From: Ooceraea biroi
Taxonomy: Eukaryota > Arthropoda > Insecta > Hymenoptera > Formicidae
NCBI RefSeq assembly: GCF_003672135.1
Contig: NC_039506.1
Location: 18,260,497 to 18,324,496 of the forward strand
Reading direction: 5' to 3'
DNA length: 64,000 nt
Part shown: positions 24,152 to 35,944 of the stretch, in pieces
How the letters are laid out: every line of letters begins with the position of its first letter
How positions within the stretch are numbered: position 1 is the first letter of the stretch
Made by a program: the position numbers and the translations under genes
Notes under the pieces: model-generated
Database searches by the model: none
The model's input: the letters and a program-made list of their open reading frames with translations, nothing else
Told to the model about the DNA's origin: nothing

Positions 24152-25439
24152 TTGGGTTGGCCAAAAAGTAATTGCGTTTTTTTCCAATAGATGGACATAC
24201 ATATCTTGAAATGTAACTAACTTCATTCTAAACCGCACATTCATTATGTAGGTTAACAACTCACGGTTCAAGCTTGTTTTAGAAAAAGAAAGTACACGAT
24301 TTCGTTAACAATTGTTTGTTTGCCGTCGATTTCAAAATGGAAAATCAAAAAGAACATTTTCGTCATATTTTGTTTTATTACTTCCGAAAAGGGAAAAACG
24401 CTGTGCAAGCTCATAAAAAGTTATGTCATGTATATGGCAAAGATGCTTTAAAACTGCGGCAGTGTCAAAATTGGTTTACTAAATTTCGATCTGGAGATTT
24501 TTATGTGAAAGATGCACCACGCTCAGGAAAGCCAATCGAAATTGATGATGACAAAATAAAGGCACTGATCGATTCGAATCGGCGTTTAACGACACGAGAG
24601 ATTGCCGAAAATCTTAACATATCGAAATCGAGTGTTGAAAACCATTTAAAACGACTTGGATACATTAGTAAGCTCGATATTTGGGTACCACGTGAGCTCA
24701 AAGAAATTCATCTCACTAAGCGTATTGACATCTGCGATTCTCTTTTGAAACGTGAGGAAACTGATCGATTTTTGAAACGTATGATAACAGGCGACGAAAA
24801 ATGGATCGTCTACAACAGCGTCAAACGAAAAAGATGGTGGAGCAAGCGTGATGAACCTGCTGAAAGCACTTGAAAAGCAGATATTCACCAAAGAAAGATT
24901 ATGCTGTCAGTCTGGTGGGACTGTGTATTTTGAGCTGCTTGCAAGGAATCAAACCATTAATTCAGACGTATACTGTCGTCAACTGGATAAATTAAATGAT
25001 GCCATCAAACAGAAACGTCGAGAATTGGTGAATCGCAAAGGTGTTGCGTTTCACCATGATAACGCTAGACCACGTACAAGTTTGGTCACTCGTGAAAAAT
25101 TGTTGCAGCTTGGATGGGATGTGTTACCATGATGTTACCACATCCACCATATTCGCCAGACCTGGCACCATCAGATTACCATTTGTTTCGTTCTTTGCAA
25201 AACGCCTTGAATGGTAAAACCTTGACTGCTGATGAGGATATCAAATCGTTCTTGGAATTGTTTTTTGCTGAAAAAGATAAGAACTTTTTTGAGCGCGGAA
25301 TCATGAAGTTGCCTGAAAAATGGCAAAAGATAATCAAACAAAATGGACAATATATTGTTTAATAAAGTTTTTGTTTCCCATGAAAAATTCGCCTTTTATT
25401 TATATAAAAAAAAACGCAATTACTTTTTGGCCAACCCAA
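24152..25439 (+). mobile_element. mariner transposon, mellifera-type, 1288 bp, inactive
   Basis: The terminal inverted repeats begin TTGGGTTGGCCAAAAAGTAA on the left, and the right end at 25439 is the complement. The arms match over about 30 nt. A TA target duplication flanks the element (24150-24151 and 25440-25441). The length is typical of a complete mariner. The inner frame encodes a mariner transposase related to the mellifera subfamily, but broken by a nonsense codon and two indels. The element sits in Vsx intron 2 in the antisense orientation to Vsx. Both ends are intact, so it might still be mobilised in trans. Confidence 0.95.
24337..25362 (+). pseudogene. mariner transposase, disrupted
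   Basis: The frame starts with ATG at 24337 (MENQKEHFRHIL). The N-terminal two-helix-turn-helix DNA-binding part is intact, including WFTKFRSGDF and LTTREIAENLNISKSSVENH, and the first catalytic block ITGDEKWIVY follows. A TGA at 24871-24873 breaks the frame. About 11 nt are missing near 24922, just after the WWD block, and an 11-nt near-tandem duplication at about 25130-25140 shifts the frame again before the PYSPDLAPSDYHLF block. The second catalytic block FHHDNARPRT has R where family members have H. All three aspartate blocks of the DD34D triad can thus be found, but in different frames, so the copy cannot make active enzyme. An AATAAA-like signal follows the stop at about 25361. Confidence 0.93.
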
Positions 25440-28400
25440 TATATTTTACATATTATTTTTATATACTATAGACAAACAAATAATACATATGCATAGCTTC
25501 TTAACACATACTTAACACTGATATACACATACAAATGTTGTCTCTATTGTACGACAAACACGGGACAGGACACGGCATCCTGCTATTCGAAGTGCCTTTT
25601 GTCGCGACCAGCTGAGCCAAAATGGCCTCCACAGGTGACGTCACAATCTCGCATACTCCACGTATTGCGTACACAAATCCTGCCTGTAACAAGCCAGCCG
25701 ATAGAGTCACCGGAAATGTCGTGCGAGCGCGAGCAACGACGTCCCGTTGACAACACCATTCTTAAATATTTTGGGCCTTCTCAAATCTCCCAGATCTTAA
25801 AGACAACGCCCATATCGTGCCAATTTCGTGTTCATCACATCATCCCCCCCCCCCCAAACCGATTTATCTTCTCACGCACATTTGGATACGTGAATTGCAT
25901 TGATTGCCTGGATTACGCTGATATTTCCAGGAACCACAGTGACGCACGATGACGGGAAGAGTGTCAGTCGACTCGGCTTCGCTGTCGCTCGTTTCTCTTA
26001 TATCGCATCTTGTTTACCATATTTATCCAACAAGGTGTATGAAGTACCTCGTGTCCCCCGACATTCAGCGGTACTGTAGGTGCGCGGCGGCGCTCAGTGT
26101 TACTAATTAAGGGTAGTTTCAGCACACGCGGGCATGTTAATTCTTAATTAATATCTTTGTCGCTTCTGTGTCGAGATTTTCATACACTCCGCTGCTGTTC
26201 CAACTCCCTTCCCCCTCCCTCCTTATCTTCTCCCCCGGCTATGTTTCTCCCTTTTCCACTTTCCTATCCTGCCTCCCTCCCCCTTCTCCTTCTCTGTGCT
26301 TATTTCCGTCTCTGGTACGACACCCTCGCGCCATCGTGTATCCCTCTTCCTTTCCCCTCTCCCTCCACCCCTCCCCTTCTCTTTTTACGAGTGTGAAGTT
26401 TGTCGAATGAAAAGAAGCGGCTGCGAGAACGAGCGCGCGCGCTTCCCGCTCGCTCACTCGCTCGTTGTGTATCCCCGAATCGTTATCGTCGTTACAGTCA
26501 GCCACCAGATGACCAAGAAGAAAGCGAACAAGAGAACAAAAGGGTACGACACTCGCGCGGCGAATCCGAAAGATTTCACTTCTATAGGGGGACGAGAGCA
26601 GTCATCTCTCTCCACGAGTTTAACCCGTCCTGTTACCTTGACCGAAGGGCGCTCATTCTGCCGCATTAACTTCAACGCACCGAGGTGCACCAAAGTACCC
26701 AAGAGAACACTCATTCTTGGACTCATTGCTGGGATTCAGTCCCTTTGTGAATCGCTTTGCGTTCGCTCAATCTTGATCTCAAACCTTTTGATTTCTTGAG
26801 TTTTCGAAAACTTATATTTCGAAAGATTATATTTATTGTCTTGATAAGCATTATCCATCCACTGTGTAGTCATTCTCCGTTGCTCCACATTTGTGCTCCT
26901 GTTTCTGGGTCACCGTTAGTTTGCCTTTTTTGTTTCTCCACATTTTAATCGTTATTTGTGTATTATTTTGATATATCGTTGATACGCGGTGGTTTATTAG
27001 TTCATTGGGCTGCAAAGATTTGCACAAAGTTTTCATAATTCTCAAATGTCAGTATATATGTTATTCTATTTGTTTATAAAGGATGATTTAACAAAAAAAC
27101 GATCCAACAGAAAGCCACAAATAATACAGTCCTACTAAATTTGAAGATACGCGAATAGAAAATGTAGAGAACATTTATATAGTTCGTATCAGCATTTTAA
27201 TTTAAAGGCATACGAGAAAATATTAAAGACACTCATATAATTTGTATGAATTCAAGAAACTACAAAAGTAGATGGAGATATTCCAATGTCAAGAAACATT
27301 TTCTGGGCATTTTCCGATAAATTATCTTACACCCGTTCTTTGAGAAATGGCAAGCAGTATGTTGTGCAAGCAGATAATGGCCCAATCAGTCTTGTGAATC
27401 ATGTGATCCGTATACAATTCTATTGGTGAAGTTTGTAAGATTTTCAGTAGGTGCCTAACCCATAACGCATAATAACGCGTAACTTCGAACAGGCCTTTTA
27501 CGGCAAGTCTTCGCACGTCGCACACGATCGAAAACGCGTTGGCAGAGTTCCCTGTACTCGAGCGCGGCGTTAGTAATCAAGCGCGAACTCTTTCACGGCT
27601 GAACGCACTTAATTTTTCATGGAAGAAAAATACGAGCCACCCCCATGCCCTCCTGCCCCTCACCATCTTTCCCCCCCCCCCTCTCCCCCCGTGTCCCGTG
27701 CCCGAGTCCTAGCTTCGATTTTCGCCGTTCCCGCCCTTCCCTTGGCCGTTCCCGCGTGTTTCCGCCTCCTTTTTGTCCCGTCCCGAGGCTGCTTCTGGTC
27801 GTGCCTCGAGACGCACACAATTTCAAAATCGTTTATAGAAACTCAGCGTTCTGGTGGGGGGAAGAACGGGAAGAGGAGAGAGGGAGTATTTTCTCCTCAT
27901 CGTGCGCCGCGCGAGTTACCGCCGTAATCCCCTGGCTCTTTCACCCCCGCCGGTCTTGCTTGTCTCCCGCTGCTCCCCTCCCTCCCCCTCGTCCCCCGCC
28001 GCCTTTTCTCCCGCTCCATGGTCGCCCCGTGCGTTTCTTTTCACGAAGGAAATTTCTAGCGGACGGTGAAATCGATACGACGGGGAGGAAACGAGATGAT
28101 TGGATTGGAGTAGTACGGGAATGCTCCTGGCGCTCCTCTAAACGCTCCGCGTACCACCGCCGGTCCCTTTCGACAGGACAATCGGTCGAAAGTAGAGATC
28201 AGTGGGGTCCCCCGGCAATTGCTCGTTTCGGATACGGTAAAGCGCTAATGACATACGTCAAGTCGCGTGTAACACATAATACCGTGATATTTTATTTTGG
28301 ATCGCGCGTGGTGTATTTATTTGATTAATATATTTCGTTTATAATTCAATGTGTTTGTTATATATATTATCAATAACAGAATTCTTTGACAATTTATGAA

Positions 28401-31400
28401 AATGTATGAGCAATAGGAGCAAATTCGGCGAACGAAATATTATATGCAACATATTAATATGCCAAAGTTTGTGTTTGCAGAGAAATATTTAATAATCCGG
28501 TGCGTTCAAGTGTTCATTGTCAAAAAGTTAAACGAATTCGAGTTAAACGAATTAACATTTCTTAATTTACATCATATAAATGTATACGAATACCGTACAT
28601 AGAGAATACGTTATATTTAAAGTGTATACAAGGAAAACTTCCTAATGACGCTTTCTGGTAATTTCATTCGTTATATATACATATAAACGCGACAAGCAAA
28701 TGTTATAATTCCGTATATTTCCTGAGGAATACTATTTGACGAAATAATTAGTGAAATCATGATCGTTTTGACGCACGATACATAATGTACATAATATTTT
28801 CGCGTTATCCCGTCTGAACGCGGGAATCTATGGAATGGAAATTTAATGCAGTGTTACGGTAGCATCTATCGATCGTCACGATAACGTCACGAATAATTCG
28901 AGAACCATTCTCGCTGATTTCGTAATTGGAAATATGCGGTAGCATTTGTGATGCTAGCTATTCACGTGACACACATTACGCAGATAAAACGTATACGCAT
29001 CTCTGTCGGCAATGTACGTATTTAGCCTTTTTTAGATGGAAATTAACGTCCAATCGAAGACTTATTAACTTGACATCGCTTTAGTATATCAAATATTTAT
29101 TCAAGTTAGTGTGCTACAAAATTTCTTCCATCTATTCTTTTTCTTCAATTTATTTTATTCCATTTCTTCTAATTTTCTTCTAATCTAGTGCTCTAGACTA
29201 CTAAAGTGTTGAAATATTTAAACAGTGCTTTTGCGAAATTCTGAAATTCGAAAATGAAGATACGTATAGTATATGTTTTATTTCATATAACCAAATTTCA
29301 AAATTATAAACTATTAGTAACGACATCCCTCATATAGCCTTCTGTAGAAACGTTGCAACTCGTGATTCGTTTAAGGCAAAATTGCCATTGCGTAGGCCAC
29401 GAACAATTTCAAGGATCAATATTTATCGGGCGAAGTGATCGTCGCACGTCTTTGTGACCGCGTGCGGCATCTTCTTTTGTAGATTTCGAAATATCTTCCA
29501 GCAGAATTACGGAAGTTGCCCGCGGCTACGACAGATACCCGGTAACAAGGAGCTTTCCGTCGGAATTGGTTGTTTTAACAACTGCGCAGTACTTTGAGAC
29601 ACGGAAAAGTGTATGAGAGAAATACGTATATAAAAATCAGAAAGAGAGAGAGAGAGAGAGGGAGGAAAGAGCGAAAGAGAGAAGAAAAGAAAGGGCCAGA
29701 GAGAGGGAGAGAGGCGGAGGACAGAAATGGGCGGGAGCGGAACGTAATGCGACGAAGGATCTCCCAAATAGGGAAAATGGGCGAGAAAATATGTGGTTCT
29801 CGCGAGAGAACGCGCTTCTGAGGTACGAGCTGCGAGCGTAATAGTCCAATTTGCCGGCAAAGGAAAATACCGCCGCGGAGGAGATACGCGGAGTAAAAGG
29901 AGACTCGCGCGCGCCGGCAACCCGCGCGCCCCCGGCGATGGCTGCGACGCCGCTCGAAAAGGACCGCCTGGAAAATTGAAGACGCGCGGAAACACGGACG
30001 TGGATGAAGGGAGGAATCCCTTTCTCCCGCGCCGGTCCGTCCGGCGTGGATTCCGTACGAGAAACGCTACCAGATTTCCTTCGGCACCTATATAGAGACC
30101 AGCATCGATTACGTAATGTTACACGAGGGAGTGGTCTCGTATCTTGAACATTATCGAGAAGACTGAAACCTTTTCCTTCTTCTAAAAGATTATGCCATGT
30201 TAGTAATATTTATCTAATTGAAGGACTCAAACTGCTCGTGAAAATTGGGAGCATCGTGATGTTTACGTTAATCATCGTACTCGATCATCTGATATAACGA
30301 AAAAATATAATAAGTCATTAATTAATTAAAGAAAATTATTGGATTGCAAAGTCCGCACGGACCTCAAGACGGCTTCACTTTAGAAACTTCAAATGCAAAA
30401 CTATATTAATTAATTTTTAAAACACATTTTTGCTTTTAAATTGTGCTAAAATAATCCGCACGTTCTTTTCGCTTAACCTAATATAAAAATGAAGTAATAT
30501 TTACGATGCATTCATATGTAAAAATAATCCTCCACTATTTGATTCTATAATTTAATGTGGTTTCTCGTAATCGCTACGTAGCTTACATAGCCGTATTGTG
30601 TTTCATGTCAAAACATTTTGGGAATTCGTAGTGCTGGGCACGCCTTGCCACATTGAAACGCTATTGGTAATGGGAGACGTTCTTTACTTGAAATTCGAGT
30701 ACGTTTTCACGCCCGCTGTCAAATCTTAAATTGCCCCCTCGAGGGTGTCCGCCTGCTTTCGGATGCCGTTACCTCGTCTGATATATATTTCCCATGTATA
30801 ATAAAATTAGAGGGAATCGAAAAATATTGAGGTTGTAAATTTGGGCGCAAACAGATCTTTTAATCGTTATATTTGATAATAATATTGGAACCACTTATCC
30901 GTTTTCATTGTATCTTTTATATTAGTTACCCGATAGCTGAAAAAGATGAATTTAAAAACAGAGCAACTCTCAATTATAATCTGCATCGAAAAATCAGTTA
31001 TATTCCTCTTATAAACAGTTATGAATAATTATAACTACTAAATAGTTGACAAACAATACCTCTCTGTATGACAAATGTATCTGTTAAGGTGGATATTTAA
31101 ATGTAACATAAATTTAGCAGAAATACAGAAGCAGTGTCCATTAATTTATTAATATTATTATTAATTTTAAAACTATATCTTTATATCTTGATTTAAGCTG
31201 CTAATTATAAAATAGCTAACCTTCCTCTCCTTCTCTCTCTTTCTCTTTGTCATACAAAAATATTAGTTACATTATATCAGCAAAATATTGATGAATTAAT
31301 TAATACAATTCGCCAGAAAAACTTCAAAAAAATATTAACATAAACCAGTATTAGAAAATTAACAGGATTTGTCTCACGGACCCTCGAAAATGATCGCTAG

Positions 31401-32563
31401 CAATAATTAATCGATCGTCTACACGACGTTACGACGTGACAATGAATATTCGTAGCACACGATGCTGGGGCTCGTTCCCATTAGACGCGCAGCTCATCCA
31501 CAGTAATCATTTTCAACTTGTCGTCTCTCGTTTCGAGCGACATCGCTTTGCGGGCCAAACGGGTCGCGCTTAATGGCTCGGAAAAATCGAAATCATCGCG
31601 CGCATGAATACGTAAGCAGTTTTTTTCTTCCTTTCCTCGTCCACCCGTGTGCGCGTGATGTCATCATCATATGGCGATAATAGTTACGTCATCTGTAGAA
31701 TTCATTGTCGAAGCATCACGAGGCATGATGAGAGCCACTATCGCTCCATTGCATTGATCATTATCGCCATTCCGACTGTATTCCTCGCGAAAATCTTTCC
31801 TGTTTGCTAACCGGTTATTTAACTGAATAAATATTTTTTATGATCTAGGAAATATATAAGATCTCACAGAGAAACGTAGGAATTTGTTACGGTTTTAATG
31901 CAATTTGAATTATTACGCAACAGAGTCATCTTTCATGATTAATATAAGCGATATAAGCTTTCTCATCATTTATTCGGTATTTTTATGTAATTGTTGTACG
32001 CCAAAGAACGTAACTTGAAAATTCTGCCACTTTTATTGCACAGTGAGGAAACTGGGAGAACAAATGCGCTGAATTTTCGACGATGCTCGCATTCGAGAAT
32101 CATAAATTCGATGCGACGACGTAAACGCGTTCATGATTTCGGCAGTCGCTTGCTGGGTCGAGAAGAGACTGCTGAATTTACGTGCGCACCGCGAATTCGC
32201 GTGAGTTTCGTTATTGCGAATAAAAATGTTATGTCGCCACGTCTTTTCGCTGTTACCTTGTCAAATTCGAAGCGAGTTACGTTCCTCCGAGAATAATGTA
32301 CGTCTTGTCTCAATAAAGTCAGTTATTCTCTTGTTAAATCATGTATTTTATGAAATTTTACCAATTGTAGAAAACTGGAATGACAATTTAAGAGAAATCA
32401 GAATTGATTCCGTTTATTATTTTCTTAGCGCATATACTTTACACAAATTATTTAACTTGTTCTGACTAAGAAGTAAACTCGTATCACTCGTATCACATTT
32501 CGAATTATTGCAATTTTGTTAATATATGATACTGTAAATGTTATATTTTTATGAAAATCTTAC
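25440..32563 (-). other. Vsx intron 2, 5' half: no gene recognised
   Basis: CpG-rich blocks at 25560-25760, 26160-26720, 27540-28250 and 29500-30080 alternate with AT-rich DNA. C homopolymers occur at 25844-25855 and 27671-27681, and a GA-rich tract at 29641-29720. The pyrimidine-rich block at 27640-28060 produces long open frames rich in Pro, Ser and Arg that I judge to be compositional. No domain or transposon ends were recognised. Confidence 0.55.
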
Positions 32564-32605
32564 CTGGACTCGCATTCGGGAATGATCCTTTTGACTGCGA
32601 AAATC
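32564..32605 (-). CDS. Vsx: Vsx exon 2: predicted 42-nt in-frame microexon
   Basis: On the minus strand a strong polypyrimidine tract and acceptor (TTTTTCTTCTGTTTTAG) lie directly before 42 bases, which end at a consensus donor CCAG|GTAAGAT. Entering in phase 1 from exon 1, the segment reads FSQSKGSFPNASP and leaves again in phase 1, which is what exon 3 needs. It therefore adds 14 residues without breaking the frame. Ser, Pro and Asn dominate, so it is a flexible linker between the His-rich N-terminus and the pre-homeodomain region. I recognise no domain in it. The support is splice-site quality, strand, position between two certain exons and matching phase. Because it is frame-neutral it may be a cassette exon that is alternatively included. 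It is too short for ordinary ORF-based annotation. Confidence 0.68.
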
Positions 32606-35600
32606 CTAAAACAGAAGAAAAAGTTATTAATTTAATATAGTAACAATCAACATTGATAATTATCATTTCACACAAGATTCGAAACATCATATACATTGTG
32701 TTTTTATTATTAACATAAAAATTACGATAGTATTTTTATATAGCTAACCAATTAAAAATAATAACAATAATTTTAATAACTGTATATCTCCGTTATATCT
32801 TTGCCTTAAGAGATAATTGTAAAATAGTAAGTTGTCCAGAGATATTGATTATATCCAAGAAATTGTTGTCAAATAGCATATCACGTTTCTGGAAGCTCAA
32901 GACTGCGATTACTGCAACGTGTGGATAATGTTTATTCAAAATTGCCAAGCAAGATCTATTAATAGTTTAATATAAATTTTATATTCCTTCAACGTGACTC
33001 GCCACCAAATGGGCGAGTGCAGCGCGCGTTAACGCGCGTTCTGATTAACGCCCCTGCGAAATTAACTCGACAATTATTTCATTAATGCCTGCTAAGATAT
33101 TTCAGATTTCAGTGCTCTTTGTCCTCCTGCAGAAACACACACTACAGCGCGCGCTCGAACGCGCCGCTCTTAATTACTCCGCGCGAAAGAATGAACTGTA
33201 ATTTAATTAATTAAAATTTTACAAAAAAAAAGGTTTGTCTCTGTCCGAAAGAAAAGCCAGCCCATGACCCAGGTCATCTCATTAAAATAATTAATAAAAA
33301 TCTCTTTTTTCCGCTTCCGTCATCCCGATGTCGAATCGACCGATGCGAAATTTAAATCGGCTCGAGTCGCTCGATCATCATCATTAGTTGTCCAAAAGAA
33401 CAATCTCTCTCTCTCTTTCTCTCTTGAATAATTCTCGCTTGATTTAGAACTTATTACTTTTGATAACCTTCATTAATGAATGACGAGCGCAATTGCGACG
33501 TGTGTGAGTCGCGTTCATAAACGCAGCAATTAATTCAAAACAGAATTTAATTATGAATTATAAAATTCAAAGCACTCGTCGCGCAATTGTACGAGTTAAT
33601 TTTATTAGAGCCTCTCTCGATCGGTTAACAATTAATAAACGAGAACACTCGCGCGTATTAATTGATCCAACATACCCTAAAATACATTCTAAACTTTACA
33701 CGTCTGCTTTAATTCTTATAGCATAAATGTACGACAAACATAATTCTTCTCCGCTTATTGTTTAGACGTCAATTTGTAGCTATATTGATTATTACTCTCA
33801 ATTTCTTTTCGCAGAAGCGAACACTGAGAAAGTGGAAACTGGAAAGTCGTTGGAAAGAAAATAAACACCGCGTATATTAAGACGTTTCAGGATGCAGCCA
33901 TTTTCTAATAAAGTCATCCCGCGGCGCGCGCGATGTAGACGTAGGGTTGGGGCGGCGGAAAACAGGGGTTGAAAAAGATTTGCCCGCTTCCTAAGAAAAT
34001 TGGGGGCTCGTCGGCGACTGCGAGATAGACTTTACGTTTCACGAAGGGGAAGTTCCGCGCGATGATGGTGGCGGAGCTGGCTTCCCTCAAATGACTTTAA
34101 CGAGCCAGCATCTTAAAATGGGGATGCCAAGCTTGACCCGGGTTTGCGCGTTTGTTTGATAAATTAACCCAGAAAAGTACGGGGCCCGCCGCTACTCCCC
34201 GCCAACCCCGTTGGCAGCTTTAACAAGCCTAACTCACCGCGTCCTTTCTGCGAAAAACGGTATGTTCCTTTGGGGGTAAATCCCTTTGAACAGAGACGTC
34301 AAGCGTAACGATATTTACATAAAAATGATTACTTCGTGTTTATTAAAATATTCTCGTTACGTCAGAATTTTTCGTATTACATTTAGAAATGTAACGTTGA
34401 ATTTCAAAATATTTTCTCCTTTTGTTCTTATTATCATATTTAGGGTACGTAATACTTCGCAGCTCAAAATGGCATAAAAAATTATATTTGATGATGATAG
34501 TACCTCAAATATAGGTTACAAAATGGAAAATATGAACCCATCGCATACTGTCACCGAAGAGGCCACCGAACGCACAAGGGAAAACGCCGAGCTATGTAAA
34601 AGCAAGAGAAACCCGTCATCGGGGAATCGAGCTCACGTTTCGGCAAATTGCACGCACGTAATCTCCTCACCGGCTTCCGCGGATACGCGGAAGCTGTTCA
34701 CTTCACTGAAATTCGAACGGCGCGCGCGCGTCAGCCGTTGATATGGCATTCTTTCCCCAATTTTTCTTTACACGAGCGTTTCCTCCCTTCGCGGTTGGAT
34801 CGCGGCGGTCGCGTGGTGAAACTTAAACCTCAATCGCGCGTGGAAGGTTCCGGATTTTTTCCTTTTTTTTAAAACCCCCTAATGCGCATCGTTTCTCGTA
34901 CCACCAGTCGATGCGGGGGGAGGGAGGAGAGGGACGACCAGGAGAAGGAGGGTGCGGAGGGGGGCTGGAGGGACAGGCAGCGAGAGGGACCCCCATTGAG
35001 AAAAATCCGCTTCCTAGGCTCGTGTTACTCGGCGTATTTTGACAAGATCTTATTGTCGTCGCGCGGCTAAGCCCTATTGACCCTATTATGGCCCTATTAG
35101 TATTATACTAGGATTTGTGCGGTTACTCTCTTTTCCTCTCTTTCTCCTTCCCCTTTTGAAAATCCGTCTTCTCGACGGATCTCTTTTGCGGTCGGAGGCG
35201 TGTACGGCGGACGGCTGCGGAACACGTCGGCTTATTCAACACGTTGCTCGAGCGTGTCTTCTTGATAGCCTGACATGCGATTTCCCTCGGAGGAATCGAG
35301 TTGCCTCGGCTAGCCCGTAAATTTATGTTTGCTCCGCGTATGCAAGATATGAACACATATTAGTTTTGAGAGAGTATATATAGGTATATTAAAAAATATG
35401 ACTAGGGAGAAAAAGTACAAAGTGCGAAAATATAAAAATGGGGGAAAGAAAGGGAAAAAGCAGGGTTAAACGACAAAGAATCGATGTACGACTAATTTGA
35501 ATGAGACACAGGAGCGAGGAGGGCTGAGAGCGGGAATATCTCGTCAGAAAGAGGAGAGATGCGCGCATGTTAAGAGACAAAAACCAGGGAACCATCTGGA

Positions 35601-35903
35601 AAAGGGGGACTTACGCGATAAAGGATAATAGAGAAGAGAGATAAGCACGTAAAAGGGGTAAGAAAAAGAGAGCAACAGAGGGAAATGGATAAGTGTAAGA
35701 GTACGATACGCGCGATAGACTGGTGTACGAGAAATCAAGAGAGACCGACAGAGAAAAAGAGAAGTGGCTGAGAGGAGCGAGGAGGATCAAGATGCATGAG
35801 TAACGAAGGGATGAACGAAGGGAAAGGGTGATGGATACGTGAGCGAGACGGAGATCAGCGAAGGGATTCGGACTGGAAAAGGAGATAAATATACAACGAA
35901 GCA

Positions 35904-35944
35904 AGAGAGAGAGAGAGAGAGAGAGAGAGTGTGTGTGTGTGTGT
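35904..35944. repeat. GA then GT dinucleotide microsatellite
   Basis: About thirteen GA units switch directly to about eight GT units. The whole neighbourhood (35380-36050) is purine-biased on the plus strand. GA tracts can bind GAGA factor, but no promoter is evident here. Confidence 0.8.

Noticed and set aside
27645..28328. 227-codon plus-strand frame
   Set aside because: Begins in a pyrimidine-rich Pro/Ser tract next to a C homopolymer. No domain, and overlapping frames are open too, so composition explains it.
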